This document shows positions 54,498-63,839 of a DNA stretch of 64,000 nucleotides, piece by piece. The stretch lies in assembly GCA_037718865.1 (NCBI GenBank), contig JBBJMP010000027.1, forward strand, positions 13,167-77,166. Direction: 5' to 3'. The stretch is from JADCRZ01 sp037718865 (GTDB taxonomy: Bacteria > Bacteroidota > Bacteroidia > Chitinophagales > Chitinophagaceae). The position numbers and the translations under genes were made by a program. Numbering within the stretch: position 1 is the first letter of the stretch; each line of letters starts with the position of its first letter. A model generated the notes under the pieces. That model made no database searches. It was not told the DNA's origin and saw nothing but the letters and a program-made list of their open reading frames with translations.

Positions 54498-54866
54498 TCC
54501 TTGATTATCGCCGGAATCTTCTAAATCCTTCCTTCAATCGGCGTTATTGTAGGAGGGCATTACTCTAGCAAGTGCTCAACAACACCGAAATAATTTCTGA
54601 ACGGCTAAAGTGATTTGCCTGCATGGCTGGAATGAGTAGATAGATAGGGGTGGGCAGCTTATTTTTTTAACATTTTTTCATGGTAGGCGTTATCCCTTGC
54701 TAAAATATCTTCAAGCTCTTTTATATATTTTTTTCCATCAGCTCTACGCACTCTAGGCATTTGCCTTTCATAAATTTTCGCAGGTCCTGTAGAGTTAGAG
54801 AATATAAAAAGCCCGGTAAGTAGACACAAACCGGGGCTCTGATTTGTAGCTCAAAAAAGAAAGCTA
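54498..54866. other. Intergenic region with a short coding-like remnant
   Basis: On the minus strand near 54660-54800 a frame without start reads AKIYERQMPRVRRADGKKY and ELEDILARDNAYHEKM, perhaps the end of a lost gene. A hairpin AGCCCGGT/ACCGGGGCT (54810-54838, one bulged base) lies beside IS630 element C. Confidence 0.35.
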
Positions 54867-54927
54867 GTGTAGTGATTATTTAGTTTAGCAACATTCGTAT
54901 ATTTGCGAGACGAAATGATTAGTTCTT

Positions 54928-55362
54928 ATGGATGCCAAATTAAAACTAAATGTAAAGGAAAGAGAATATCTGCGGACATTTAAAAAATCAGGTGGGCTCA
55001 GTCTGAGAGAGTTTAATCGTGCCACGATACTTTTATTTCTGGATAAGGGGTTATCAATTTCTGAGATTGAGCATTTATTGGAAGTAGAACGAACTACTAT
55101 TTGGCGTATTAGGAAAAGGTATCTTAAACATGGTTTAGAAGTTTCTCTGACGGAGAAAAGCAGATCCGGTCAACCTGTAAAGTACGCTGTAGCTCATGAG
55201 GTGGAGTTAACTACACTTGTGTGTGGCCCTGTTCCTCCTGGAAGAAGAAGATGGACCATTAGATTGTTAGTTCAGGAATTGAATAAACAAAAAGGATTTG
55301 AGACCATAACTTTCGGAAGTGTCCGAAAGCTGTTAAAAAAAACGAATTTAAGCCTTGGTTAA
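54928..55362 (+). CDS. IS630 transposase, HTH part (first frame)
   Basis: A 144-residue N-terminal part with HTH motifs (SISEIEHLLEVERTTIWRIRK). It ends LLKKTNLSLG after an A8 run. A -1 shift continues as NEFKPWLKRMWCIQEI into the DDE frame. Confidence 0.9.
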   Translation: MDAKLKLNVKEREYLRTFKKSGGLSLREFNRATILLFLDKGLSISEIEHLLEVERTTIWRIRKRYLKHGLEVSLTEKSRSGQPVKYAVAHEVELTTLVCGPVPPGRRRWTIRLLVQELNKQKGFETITFGSVRKLLKKTNLSLG

Positions 55363-55367
55363 AACGA

Positions 55368-56027
55368 ATGTGGTGCATACAGGAAATAACGGAAGAGTAT
55401 CGCACGAGAATGTATCGGCTGTTAGCATTGTACCAACTAGATTATGATCCAAACCATCCGTTAGTCTGCATGGATGAAAAGAGCAAACAGCTACTCGAGG
55501 ACAGCCGTCAGCCTATCAAAGCAAAGCCAGGTAAACCGGAAAAATATGATTATGAATACAAGCGCAAAGGAACATGCAACATATTTGTAGCAGTAGCACC
55601 GAAAGCGGGTATGCGGATCGTGAAAGTAACGGACACAAGGAAAAAAGAGGATTTTGCTTACTTTGTCGAAGCGTTGATCGAAAAACATTTTTCAAAGGCT
55701 GAGTGTATCCAATTAGTACTCGATAATTTAAATACACATTTTGCAGGGTCTCTAATTGAGACATTCGGCAAGAGGAAAGCAGCGAGGCTGCAGAAAAGGA
55801 TAAAATTCATTTATACACCCAAACATGGGAGTTGGTTAAATATGGCAGAAATTGAAATCAACATAATGGATAGGCAATGTACTGGTGGCAGAATTGCAAG
55901 CCAGGAAAAGCTGATATCAGATTTGCGTATTTGGTCAAAGGACCGAAACAGAAATAAAAAAGATATTGAATGGAAATTCACCAGGCAAGATGCAGATAAA
56001 CAATTATCTAAGCATTATGTTGCATAA
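55368..56027 (+). CDS. IS630 transposase, DDE part (second frame)
   Basis: A 219-codon catalytic part with LVCMDEKSKQL, LVLDNLNTHF and GSWLNMAEIEIN (D, D, E). Probably produced by -1 slippage from the frame before. Confidence 0.9.
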   Translation: MWCIQEITEEYRTRMYRLLALYQLDYDPNHPLVCMDEKSKQLLEDSRQPIKAKPGKPEKYDYEYKRKGTCNIFVAVAPKAGMRIVKVTDTRKKEDFAYFVEALIEKHFSKAECIQLVLDNLNTHFAGSLIETFGKRKAARLQKRIKFIYTPKHGSWLNMAEIEINIMDRQCTGGRIASQEKLISDLRIWSKDRNRNKKDIEWKFTRQDADKQLSKHYVA

Positions 56028-56043
56028 CTAAATAATCACTACA

Positions 56044-56214
56044 CTAGTTAAGATGAGCTTTTAAAAATCTCTTTAGAGAATCCAGATACTCTCCTTGACC
56101 TCCGCGATAAATTGTTTCCTTGTTAAGAATCGGGCAAAATTTCAACGCGAGATCTTCAGGAAGAGAAGAAAAAGAACACTTAAACCGGAGTGGACATGTG
56201 GAACATCGTTTCAT
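56044..56214 (-). CDS. Small cysteine-containing protein, function unknown
   Basis: A 56-residue frame starting MKRCSTCPLRFKCSF and ending LKRFLKAHLN. Three cysteines in the N-terminus could bind zinc. The stop codon TAG spans the junction with IS630 element C: the TA target and a C present on both sides keep the same stop with or without the insertion. Confidence 0.4.
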   Translation of the reverse strand: MKRCSTCPLRFKCSFSSLPEDLALKFCPILNKETIYRGGQGEYLDSLKRFLKAHLN

Positions 56215-56265
56215 AAAATAAATTAGGTGTAGTTTAAATAAAAATTAGATAGCAGCAACCTTTGT

Positions 56266-56535
56266 TCATTCAGCCCGCCGACTTGCTATAATGCTTTTAT
56301 AATACCTGTCCGAACCGCCGGCAGATTCATCGAACGGTGCTAAGCTGTACTCCTTGCATTGGATGCCATTGATACGGATGAACCTGGAATGTATCGTCAT
56401 CACTTTGCGCAGGTCGGAAATACGGCTGTTAAGGTATCCTATGCCCATATCCCGGGCCTGGAGGAAGTTAATTGTACTGCCGGCTAGCAGATGCTCGTAA
56501 AGGCGCTTATTTTGGGCTTCTAGGTTATCAGACAC
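56266..56535 (-). CDS. Small HTH-like protein
   Basis: An 89-residue protein with a helical N-terminus and a winged-helix-like part (STINFLQARDMGIGYLNSRISDLRK, then HSRFIRINGIQCKEYSL), as in small phage or mobile-element HTH proteins that read NFLQARDMGI. No partner gene identified. Confidence 0.55.
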   Translation of the reverse strand: MSDNLEAQNKRLYEHLLAGSTINFLQARDMGIGYLNSRISDLRKVMTIHSRFIRINGIQCKEYSLAPFDESAGGSDRYYKSIIASRRAE

Positions 56536-56720
56536 CTTCTATTGACCCGAAGCATCATTACCAGGATTGGAGAATGGATTGAAGGACAAGGCAAGGATTT
56601 GTAAGAACAATACGGCTAGTAATCAATTTTATTGTTGTCTGTTTCTAAATGCTTTCCGCCATCTCATTTGCAGATGCAATGATTACAGGCTGGCTGCAAC
56701 AATAAAGTGCTAATCACGGA

Positions 56721-57494
56721 CTAATATTTGTAAAAAAATTTAATGGCCCCAATCGGGTAGAACTTTAAGGCAGTTGGATCTTTGAAAATCTTTGCTACCG
56801 TGTACACCCGTGATTGCTGTAGGCCTACCTTATGCCGTTTGTCATACACGATTTTTTGAATATTAATCGGTAAACCCGGTTTTATTAAAGGGGCAATAAA
56901 CAGCATGGAATTGGAAGAATTTATTCGAGAGAGCTGGTATTCAATATCTTTCTTTTTTATCAGTTTCAGGGCGGTAGTGAATTTTATCTGGTCATGGTAC
57001 GTATCTAGGTAGCCATAATATGAGGGTCCAAAACCAATGCATTCGCCATCAGCATCATATTTTACCGTCATGTAGATAACTGCATTTTCATTCTTTGGTT
57101 TTGTAATCAGATGAAGCAGGTAGAGGTGTTGAAAATAACCCTCAAACTGCTTGTATTTAACTACGTCCGTTTTAGAAGAATCATTAACAAATGCGTATTC
57201 AATGGCATTGTTGCTCTCCACCAGTTTTTCAGAAAAGCTGGTTCTGTAAATGATTATCGAATCGATCTCTATATATTTCTTGCGGGGAATAGTATTTTGT
57301 GCTATGTCGGGTATTTCTTTAAAAAAAGAAGGTTTCATCAGTTCATCAAAGACTAAAGCCAACCGTCTTTTGCGGTCGCCCCCAAAGAGGAGGGTCATTA
57401 TTTCTTTTTTTTGCTCAAGTGTAAAATTGTCGCTAGATGATTTGTCTTCCGTTTCTGGTATCTTAGTTTGCGCAATATTGGTGTTTAAATTCAT
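56721..57494 (-). CDS. Unknown soluble protein
   Basis: A 257-residue protein from the ATG at 57494 (MNLNTNIAQTKIPETEDK). A longer frame to 57590 would run antisense into the IS21 fragment and is rejected. The sequence has an early acidic stretch, then SEKLVESNNAIEYAFVND and VIYMTVKYDADGECIGFGP. No signal or family recognised. The IS21 fragment starts within a few bases of this start, so its promoter may have been replaced. Confidence 0.55.
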   Translation of the reverse strand: MNLNTNIAQTKIPETEDKSSSDNFTLEQKKEIMTLLFGGDRKRRLALVFDELMKPSFFKEIPDIAQNTIPRKKYIEIDSIIIYRTSFSEKLVESNNAIEYAFVNDSSKTDVVKYKQFEGYFQHLYLLHLITKPKNENAVIYMTVKYDADGECIGFGPSYYGYLDTYHDQIKFTTALKLIKKKDIEYQLSRINSSNSMLFIAPLIKPGLPINIQKIVYDKRHKVGLQQSRVYTVAKIFKDPTALKFYPIGAIKFFYKY

Positions 57495-57501
57495 TTGCCA
57501 T

Positions 57502-58095
57502 GCACCACTTGCTGCGGAACGCTTTGAACTCAGTACCCTCAAAAAAACCACCGTGATGAAGAATGGTTTTGTACAGATTTTTGAAGACAAGCATTACTAC
57601 AGCGTGCCGTATAGATTTATTGGAAGAGAAGTCAAAGTGATTTACTCGGCTTCACACGTCTCCATATTTTACAATAGAGAACGCATTGCTTATCATAAAA
57701 GAAACCTGAATCAATTTAGTTACACCACTACCAAGGACCATTTGCCTTCAACACACCGGTTTGTAAGTGAATGGAACCCTGAGTTTTTTACTGGTTGGGC
57801 TGGTAATACTGCTCCTGTAGTAAAGGATTACATAGCCCGTTTGCTGGACAGATCCACTTATCCTGAAACGGCTTATAGGAGCTGTGTCGGTATCCTGAGC
57901 CAGGAAAAGAAAGTAGGCAAAGACCGTTTAATCAAAGCCGTTGAACGGGCTACCTTCTACGGGATATTTACCTATACCATCATCACAAAGATACTCAAGG
58001 CAGGTCTCGATCAGGTGCCATTTAACGATGAGGTAAGTCCTCAGATATCACTGCCATTCCATGAAAATATCCGTGGACCTCAAGAATATAAATAA
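57502..58095 (+). pseudogene. IS21 IstA C-terminal part
   Basis: The frame reads LAAERFELSTLKKTTVMKN, FEDKHYYSVPYRFIGREVKV and YPETAYRSCVGILSQEKK, the end of IstA. The catalytic core is missing here, while a core fragment of an IstA lies at 38261-38605. Confidence 0.85.
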
Positions 58096-58134
58096 TTACT
58101 CATAATATATTATGTAACATAAACTACTATCAAA

Positions 58135-58854
58135 ATGAACGCTACCATTCAAAACAAAATGTCACACATGAAACTTCACGGCATGTTACGCAGTTACCAA
58201 ACCATGCTCGACAGCAATCAGCATCATAAGCTAACCAGTGATGAACTGCTCAATATACTTATCCAATCTGAATGGGAGGACCGGGAAAACAAAAAAATCT
58301 CCCGGCACCTGCGCCTGGCAAAGTTCCGTTATGGTGCTACGATCGAGGAGCTTAACTTTACTTCTGTTCGTGGACTGGATAAAACGCAGGTGTTACGTCT
58401 GGCAGATATGAGCTTCATAAATAAAAAAGAGAACATATTAGTAACCGGTGCAACTGGAGTCGGAAAATCATTTTTTTCATCGGCACTCGGCCACCAGGGC
58501 TGCCAATCGGGTTACAAAACTTTATACTTTAATACTCAGAAACTATTTGCCAGGTTAAAGATGCTCAAAGCCGATGGATCATACACACGTGAAATCAGCA
58601 GGTTGGAAAAATATGATTTGTTGATACTCGATGACTTTGGACTGGCGCCTTTAGATAATATCGCAAGAATGTTTCTGTTAGAAATTATTGAAGACCGGCA
58701 TGGCAGGAAATCAACAATTATCAGCTCCCAGCTACCTGTGTCGAAATGGCATGAAGTAATTGGGGAAAGTACCGTGGCTGACGCCATCCTTGACCGAATG
58801 GTACATACCGCACACCGGATAGAACTAAAAGGAGATTCTCTTAGAAAAAAGTAA
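58135..58854 (+). CDS. istB: IS21 helper ATPase IstB
   Basis: A 239-residue AAA+ ATPase: Walker A GATGVGKSFFSSAL, Walker B LLILDDFGLAP, sensor segment STIISSQLPVSKW. It normally regulates IstA target choice. Intact, but no intact IstA is nearby. Confidence 0.93.
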   Translation: MNATIQNKMSHMKLHGMLRSYQTMLDSNQHHKLTSDELLNILIQSEWEDRENKKISRHLRLAKFRYGATIEELNFTSVRGLDKTQVLRLADMSFINKKENILVTGATGVGKSFFSSALGHQGCQSGYKTLYFNTQKLFARLKMLKADGSYTREISRLEKYDLLILDDFGLAPLDNIARMFLLEIIEDRHGRKSTIISSQLPVSKWHEVIGESTVADAILDRMVHTAHRIELKGDSLRKK

Positions 58855-58933
58855 AAAATAAACTTATTTTGTAATACTCAGCTCTTTAATTTATTACTTA
58901 AAACTGCCCTAACGGACACTGCTAAAGCAAGGG

Positions 58934-58973
58934 GTGGTCAACATCACCGGATCAGTGGTCAGCATCACCGGAT
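58934..58973 (+). repeat. IS21 right-end repeats
   Basis: Two direct 19-bp repeats with period 21 (GTGGTCAACATCACCGGAT and GTGGTCAGCATCACCGGAT). Multiple terminal repeats are typical of IS21-type transposase binding sites. Confidence 0.75.
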
Positions 58974-59125
58974 TTTACACATAGTAACAGAAGCCGCTTT
59001 AGCACATTAGAATGCGCATCTGAATAAGCCGTAAATTTATTATTTACCGGTAAGCGATTAACAACAACATTTATTATTTATCTTGTAGTGCTGCTGGATG
59101 TGTGATAATGTCCCTGATTCTTTTA

Positions 59126-59237
59126 GGGATTAAAAGCAGCCTAACGCATTTCTGTACCAAACAATTTAATAACGCGAATCAAAGTGTGTTGATAATCAAT
59201 CGGTGTATCTTTAGTCTGTGCCTCTAATACAACCGTT
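59126..59237 (+). repeat. 112-bp resolvase-tail repeat, copy R2
   Basis: Gapless counterpart of 41102-41213. It contains only the last five resolvase codons (GLKAA stop) and the same downstream DNA up to CAACCGTT. The central ATTGATAATCAAT is a perfect palindrome here. It ends 33 bp before the prolyl oligopeptidase start. Confidence 0.85.
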
Positions 59238-59270
59238 GCCTGCTATGTAACAACCCAACATTTTCTTGTT

Positions 59271-61460
59271 ATGAAAAATAAATCAAAAACTAATCTGATT
59301 GTATATATTTTTTTCTTGTCTTTACTTCTATACAACAATTCACGCGCACAAACTTTTAATTATCCTACTACATCAAAGCTACCAGTATCAGATACTATCT
59401 TCGGCAAAGAGGTGGTGGACGAGTACCGCTGGCTGGAAGACATGAACAGCCTGCAGGTAAAGGACTGGCTAAAGGCCCAGGCAGATTATACCAATAACAT
59501 ACTTGCTAAGGTACCTGGCAGAGACGCACTTATAGAAGATTATAAAAAGCTGGATAAGATAACAAAAGAAGATATACCCTATACACCGCGTAGAGGAGGG
59601 AATAGGTACTTCTATATGAAAATTTTACCCGATGAAACTTTGCCGAGGCTATATTACCGGCAAGGCAAAACAGGTAATGAAACATTATTATTCAACCCAA
59701 TCCAATACTCAAAAGGAGAGGCAAAAAATGTTACTTACAGGTTTTTCCCCAGTAGAGACGGCAAGAAAGTTGCACTGCGGTTAACCGAAAAAGGAAATTT
59801 TGATATAGCAACTATAAAAGTTATAGATGTTGATAGTAAAAAGTTTTATGCTGATAGTCTATACCCGGCAAACTCTGTCCAAGGCTGGACACCTGACAGC
59901 AGAGGGATAATATATGGGCTTCTTCAAACGAGTGATCCCCTTTCTACAAGTTTGTTTCAGGACATAGAGATAAAATACCATGAGTTAGGAGCGGATACAA
60001 AAGAAGACATGACTGTCATTTCACGAGCAAATAATCCAACGTTAGACATTAAAGAGGCGGAGCTTTTGTCTGTGACCTATTCACCCGACTTTAAATACCT
60101 CATGGCTACGCTATGGAAGGGTGCCCAAGACGAGAACAGAAGTTTTTTTGCACCGGCAGTTGATGTGAAAAATAATAGCGTCAACTGGAAGCCTTTGGCA
60201 ACAGCCGAAGATCAAATTCGTGATGCGATCATCTGTGGTGATAAAATCTACCTGCTAACCCGTAAAGAGTCACCTAATTTTAAAGTTTTGGTATCGGCCA
60301 TTGATGGATTTGATGTAAACAAGGCAGAAACGCTAATCCTTGAAAGCAAGCATACAATAGAGGGGTTACAAGCAAGCAGGGACTTCTTGTTCATACAAAA
60401 AACCGATGGCATCAATAGCCTGATTGAGCAATACAGCTTCTCAAGTAAAGATGTACAATCCATAAAACTTCCTTATAGGGGTTCAGCCGGTGTAGGGGCA
60501 TATGATGCGAGAACAAACGATTGTGTTATTGAAATTTCTTCCTGGAGTCGTCCTCTTTCAAGATATGATTACAATCCCCAAACACAACAAGTAACCCTTA
60601 GTGCTTTTAATGTTTCTAAAAATTATCCCGGAACAGATAATCTGGTTGTAGAGGAAATTGAAGTGAAGAGTCATGATGGTGTTATGGTTCCTTTATCACT
60701 TATTTACAATAAGAAGATTAAAAAGGATGGACAAAACGTAGTCTTCATGACTGGTTTTGGTTCTTACGGTAGTTCTAAATTACCATACTTCAATATGTTG
60801 CATCTTTCATTGTTGAATAGAGGCGTCATCATTGCCATTACACATCCGCGAGGTGGCGGAGAAAAAGGATATGCCTGGCATATGGGCGGTTTCAAAGCGA
60901 CCAAACCCAATACATGGAAAGATTTCATTGCCTGCGGCGAATATTTAATCAGTAAAGGCTACACATCTGCCGAACATCTTGTTGGGGAAGGACTCAGTGC
61001 TGGTGGGATATTAATAGGTAGGGCTATAACGGAGCGTCCCGATCTGTTTGCTGCTGCTATAAATAATGTTCCGGTAAGCAATCCCTTGCGTGGTGATAAT
61101 CGGCCAAATGGCCTATTGGATGCACAGGAATTTGGAACGGTTAAAGACTCGGTTGAAGCATTGGGTTTGATAGAAATGGATGCTTATCTGCATATAAAAA
61201 AAGGCGTACGGTATCCGGCTGTTCTTGCCATTGGCGGCATCAATGATACCCGTGTACCTATATGGCAGCCAGCTAAGTTTGTGGCCGCATTGCAAGAGGC
61301 TAATTCTTCTGATAAACCTATTTTATTACAGGTAAATTATGATAGTGGCCATGGCGCGGAAGAAAAGTTTATAATTTATAAAAGTTTAGCAGACCAATTT
61401 GCTTTTGCTCTCTGGCAAGCAGGACATAAGGATTTTCAACCTGTACAACATAATCGCTAA
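59271..61460 (+). CDS. Secreted prolyl oligopeptidase (S9) family protein
   Basis: A 729-residue exported serine peptidase. Signal peptide up to SRAQ at residue 27, a seven-bladed propeller (about 90-430), and an alpha/beta-hydrolase end. The catalytic Ser is in GEGLSAGGIL, the Asp in GGINDTRVPIW, and the His in YDSGHGAEEK. This set fits cleavage after proline or basic residues in short peptides. It follows the R2 repeat, which may carry its promoter. Confidence 0.92.
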   Translation: MKNKSKTNLIVYIFFLSLLLYNNSRAQTFNYPTTSKLPVSDTIFGKEVVDEYRWLEDMNSLQVKDWLKAQADYTNNILAKVPGRDALIEDYKKLDKITKEDIPYTPRRGGNRYFYMKILPDETLPRLYYRQGKTGNETLLFNPIQYSKGEAKNVTYRFFPSRDGKKVALRLTEKGNFDIATIKVIDVDSKKFYADSLYPANSVQGWTPDSRGIIYGLLQTSDPLSTSLFQDIEIKYHELGADTKEDMTVISRANNPTLDIKEAELLSVTYSPDFKYLMATLWKGAQDENRSFFAPAVDVKNNSVNWKPLATAEDQIRDAIICGDKIYLLTRKESPNFKVLVSAIDGFDVNKAETLILESKHTIEGLQASRDFLFIQKTDGINSLIEQYSFSSKDVQSIKLPYRGSAGVGAYDARTNDCVIEISSWSRPLSRYDYNPQTQQVTLSAFNVSKNYPGTDNLVVEEIEVKSHDGVMVPLSLIYNKKIKKDGQNVVFMTGFGSYGSSKLPYFNMLHLSLLNRGVIIAITHPRGGGEKGYAWHMGGFKATKPNTWKDFIACGEYLISKGYTSAEHLVGEGLSAGGILIGRAITERPDLFAAAINNVPVSNPLRGDNRPNGLLDAQEFGTVKDSVEALGLIEMDAYLHIKKGVRYPAVLAIGGINDTRVPIWQPAKFVAALQEANSSDKPILLQVNYDSGHGAEEKFIIYKSLADQFAFALWQAGHKDFQPVQHNR

Positions 61461-61730
61461 TAGGAACACAGCAGGCAACAGAAGTATTTGCAAAAGCGGG
61501 GCTGGACAATGGGGAATCAGCTATGTGCAAGAATCAGCAATGGGCGGTTAGATTGTATTATAGCTTATAATAAAGCAGTGAAGTTCAGCCTCATCATCAT
61601 TTCTGAGACCTTCAGGAAAGGGCAAGGCTGAAGTATCTCAATTGTTACCGGATACGGGTACTACAAATAACCATGGCAGCTTAAATTGCCTGGAATGGCC
61701 TAGAAATGGGCTAAATACTATTTTGATGTG

Positions 61731-62738
61731 CTAGGAGTAGTAGTGAGCTAATCTATACATAAAGAAGTCCTTATCTCTAACACCGTAATTAGCTGTGATA
61801 AAGCGTTGTATTTTACTATTCATAGCTTCTGCTTTAGCGTTTGTTTTTCCTTTTAAAAAGTAGTTCATAATTTTTTGTTCGTGACTGCCAATGAGTCGTA
61901 TCAAATTTTCGACTTCAGGTAGTTTTTGTTGTTCAGCATTGTCGTACCATTCTATGAGTTGTCTCTCTATTTGCCATTCATATTTTCCTACATTAGACTT
62001 ATCTAACCATCTCCTGATTTGCTGCGTTAGCTCATAACAAGCTTTTAACATAGGAAAAGTTTCAAATAATAGCTTTGCTCTTTTTTGTTGTGAAGCTGTC
62101 CAGCGTTCTTGTCTTTTAAACAAAACATATCTGCTTCGGGTTAGCATTTCTATACGGGTTTCACCATTGATAAGCCTGGTTGCCTGTTCAACCTGCCGCC
62201 TTTCTTTTTTGGTGGTGGGCAATGCACTTAATTCCTCTTGTTTTAGCCGTAAACGTAAAGCTTGCACAGCTTCAACAATATGCATTACCACATGAAACTT
62301 ATCGGCAACAACCGTAGCGCCAGGAAAGCTTTGTTCACACAGCCGTTCGTAAGTGGGGCTAAGGTCGATGGTTACTTCTTTTACTACCTTTGCCGCTTCA
62401 CCCATTTTATCGATCAGCTTGTTCAACTCGGCTACCTGTAAGGTTTCTGCAAGCATGGCTATCTTTCCGGTTTGACGGTTGGTAAGCACCGTATAAAATT
62501 CCTCATCAATCATTTTCTCATCAACCGCCATCTCTTCGCCCAGATTTTCAGGCTTTAATACCGGTACTATTTTTATCTTCTTATCTGTGCCTTTAAAATT
62601 ATTTTTGCCCCACTCTCCGCTGGCTACCGATTCGGGGTAACCACTCAAATAATGACGGTACCAACTATAAACCGTTTGTGGCCTGAGCTGCAAAAACGAA
62701 CCGATGGTGGTAAAGTTCACCGGCTTTTCATCCACCAA
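61731..62738 (-). CDS. ISAon1/ISL3-type transposase, catalytic part
   Basis: A 335-codon frame with an HTH-like start (FTTIGSFLQLRPQTVYSWYRHYL), then EMAVDEKMIDEEFY (Asp), VVADKFHVVMHIVEA (Asp) and KGKTNAKAEAMNSKI (Glu), the ISL3-like arrangement. Its start overlaps the upstream frame, so it may be made as a fusion. Confidence 0.9.
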   Translation of the reverse strand: MVDEKPVNFTTIGSFLQLRPQTVYSWYRHYLSGYPESVASGEWGKNNFKGTDKKIKIVPVLKPENLGEEMAVDEKMIDEEFYTVLTNRQTGKIAMLAETLQVAELNKLIDKMGEAAKVVKEVTIDLSPTYERLCEQSFPGATVVADKFHVVMHIVEAVQALRLRLKQEELSALPTTKKERRQVEQATRLINGETRIEMLTRSRYVLFKRQERWTASQQKRAKLLFETFPMLKACYELTQQIRRWLDKSNVGKYEWQIERQLIEWYDNAEQQKLPEVENLIRLIGSHEQKIMNYFLKGKTNAKAEAMNSKIQRFITANYGVRDKDFFMYRLAHYYS

Positions 62739-63099
62739 TTTCTTTTAAAAAATCCCGGAATTCCCGTGTGGTTTTCATCCCAGGTATATGCAAATCATAT
62801 TCATTGCTGTACGCTTTGACGCCGCCCCTTTCTTTCCATCTTCGCCTGACTAGCCGCAAGTATATTTTCTTTAACGAAAAAGCATGAGTAAGTATGTCTA
62901 TCTCATTGCAATACCCATCTAATACAACGTCCTTGCCTTTGATAACATCAGGTATCCGGTCTTCTTTTTCTACCAATTCTATAATCCATTCATCAGGACG
63001 TTCTTCAATATGATTAGCTTCAAAATCATTCAGGTACTCCTGAGGTACAAACATCTTCATTGCCTGATCTATAAAATCAGATTGTTTAGCATGTGGCAT
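62728..63099 (-). CDS. ISAon1 transposase N-terminal region protein
   Basis: A 123-residue first frame (MPHAKQSDFIDQAMKMFVP, then VRRRWKERGGVKAYSNEYD and TTREFRDFLKEIGG). This small part precedes the catalytic frame in ISAon1 elements and overlaps it by 11 bp. Confidence 0.88.
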   Translation of the reverse strand: MPHAKQSDFIDQAMKMFVPQEYLNDFEANHIEERPDEWIIELVEKEDRIPDVIKGKDVVLDGYCNEIDILTHAFSLKKIYLRLVRRRWKERGGVKAYSNEYDLHIPGMKTTREFRDFLKEIGG

Positions 63100-63182
63100 A
63101 ACTGTACTTTTATACAGCTAAGTTACTCCTAGCACATCAAAATAGTATTTAGCCTAGAAATGAATTAAATAATCAATCTGTC

Positions 63183-63190
63183 TATCTTTG
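63183..63190 (+). promoter_or_regulatory. -7 element upstream of the 63212 gene
   Basis: TATCTTTG matches TAnnTTTG and lies 21 bp before the ATG at 63212. Confidence 0.5.
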
Positions 63191-63211
63191 GCAATAGTAC
63201 TTAATAAAATT

Positions 63212-63694
63212 ATGTCTGACTACAATTTTCACATTCGTACTCTTTGCAACTATAAAGATTGGTTTTCCAAAGCAGTTCACGATTTTCAACGATACAAAGA
63301 AACTTATGGTGTGTATGAATTAGCAGATTGTCTTTTAACGCTGAATGCTTTACCTGAATGGATTGTTAAAAGCATCGAAGCTCCGGAATCGTTAAAAGAT
63401 ATCGCAGGTAGTAAAATTTTAATTATGACAGACCACAACGCATTTGTGTTTGATGAAAACAAACTTAATGGTGATATTGACCAAAAATTAAGATTTATTA
63501 GAATTTTCTGTAATCATTCAAAACACGCAGTGCCAAAGAACAAATTTCCTAAGATAGAAATGAGTGCTACCCTTCCGGCTGCGCTTCCAATCAAATTTGA
63601 AAATATCTCAGTGGGTAATTCTTATTTTAGAGCTGAAGATATTTTATTAGATGTAATCAAGTTTTGGACTAAGAGTATTGAGGAAGCCGTATAA
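63212..63694 (+). CDS. Unknown soluble protein
   Basis: A 160-residue protein from the ATG at 63212 (MSDYNFHIRTLCNYKDWF). It has no signal peptide. Stretches such as LTLNALPEWIVKSIEAPESL and LRFIRIFCNHSKHAVPKN recall helical proteins found in bacterial mobile islands, without a named family. It has its own -7 box and sits between the ISAon1 element and repeat R3. Confidence 0.6.
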   Translation: MSDYNFHIRTLCNYKDWFSKAVHDFQRYKETYGVYELADCLLTLNALPEWIVKSIEAPESLKDIAGSKILIMTDHNAFVFDENKLNGDIDQKLRFIRIFCNHSKHAVPKNKFPKIEMSATLPAALPIKFENISVGNSYFRAEDILLDVIKFWTKSIEEAV

Positions 63695-63839
63695 ACATCA
63701 AATACAACTTAGGATCATCACTACAACCCACACGGAAGAGCAAGGCTGAACTATTTTGTATCATTGCCGGAAAGGTATCACAAACAATCAGGGTGCGCTT
63801 AAAATGCATGAGAATGGGGTCAGATGATATTAAGAAGCT

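Larger units (their letters stand above)
54867..56044 (+). mobile_element. IS630-family element C
   Basis: A 1178-bp element flanked by TA (54865-54866 and 56045-56046), with 19-bp inverted repeats starting GTGTAGTGATTATTTAG. Two frames with an A8 slippery run. Confidence 0.93.
61709..63154 (-). mobile_element. ISAon1-like element (ISL3-related)
   Basis: A 1446-bp element with 31-bp perfect terminal inverted repeats starting GGCTAAATACTATTTTG and an 8-bp duplication TAGAAATG (61701-61708 and 63155-63162). Two transposase frames overlap by 11 bp. Confidence 0.95.

Noticed and set aside
57250..57501. N-terminal extension of the IS21 IstA frame
   Set aside because: This part is antisense to the unknown gene 56721-57494 and has no IstA features. 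IstA-like sequence begins at about 57502.
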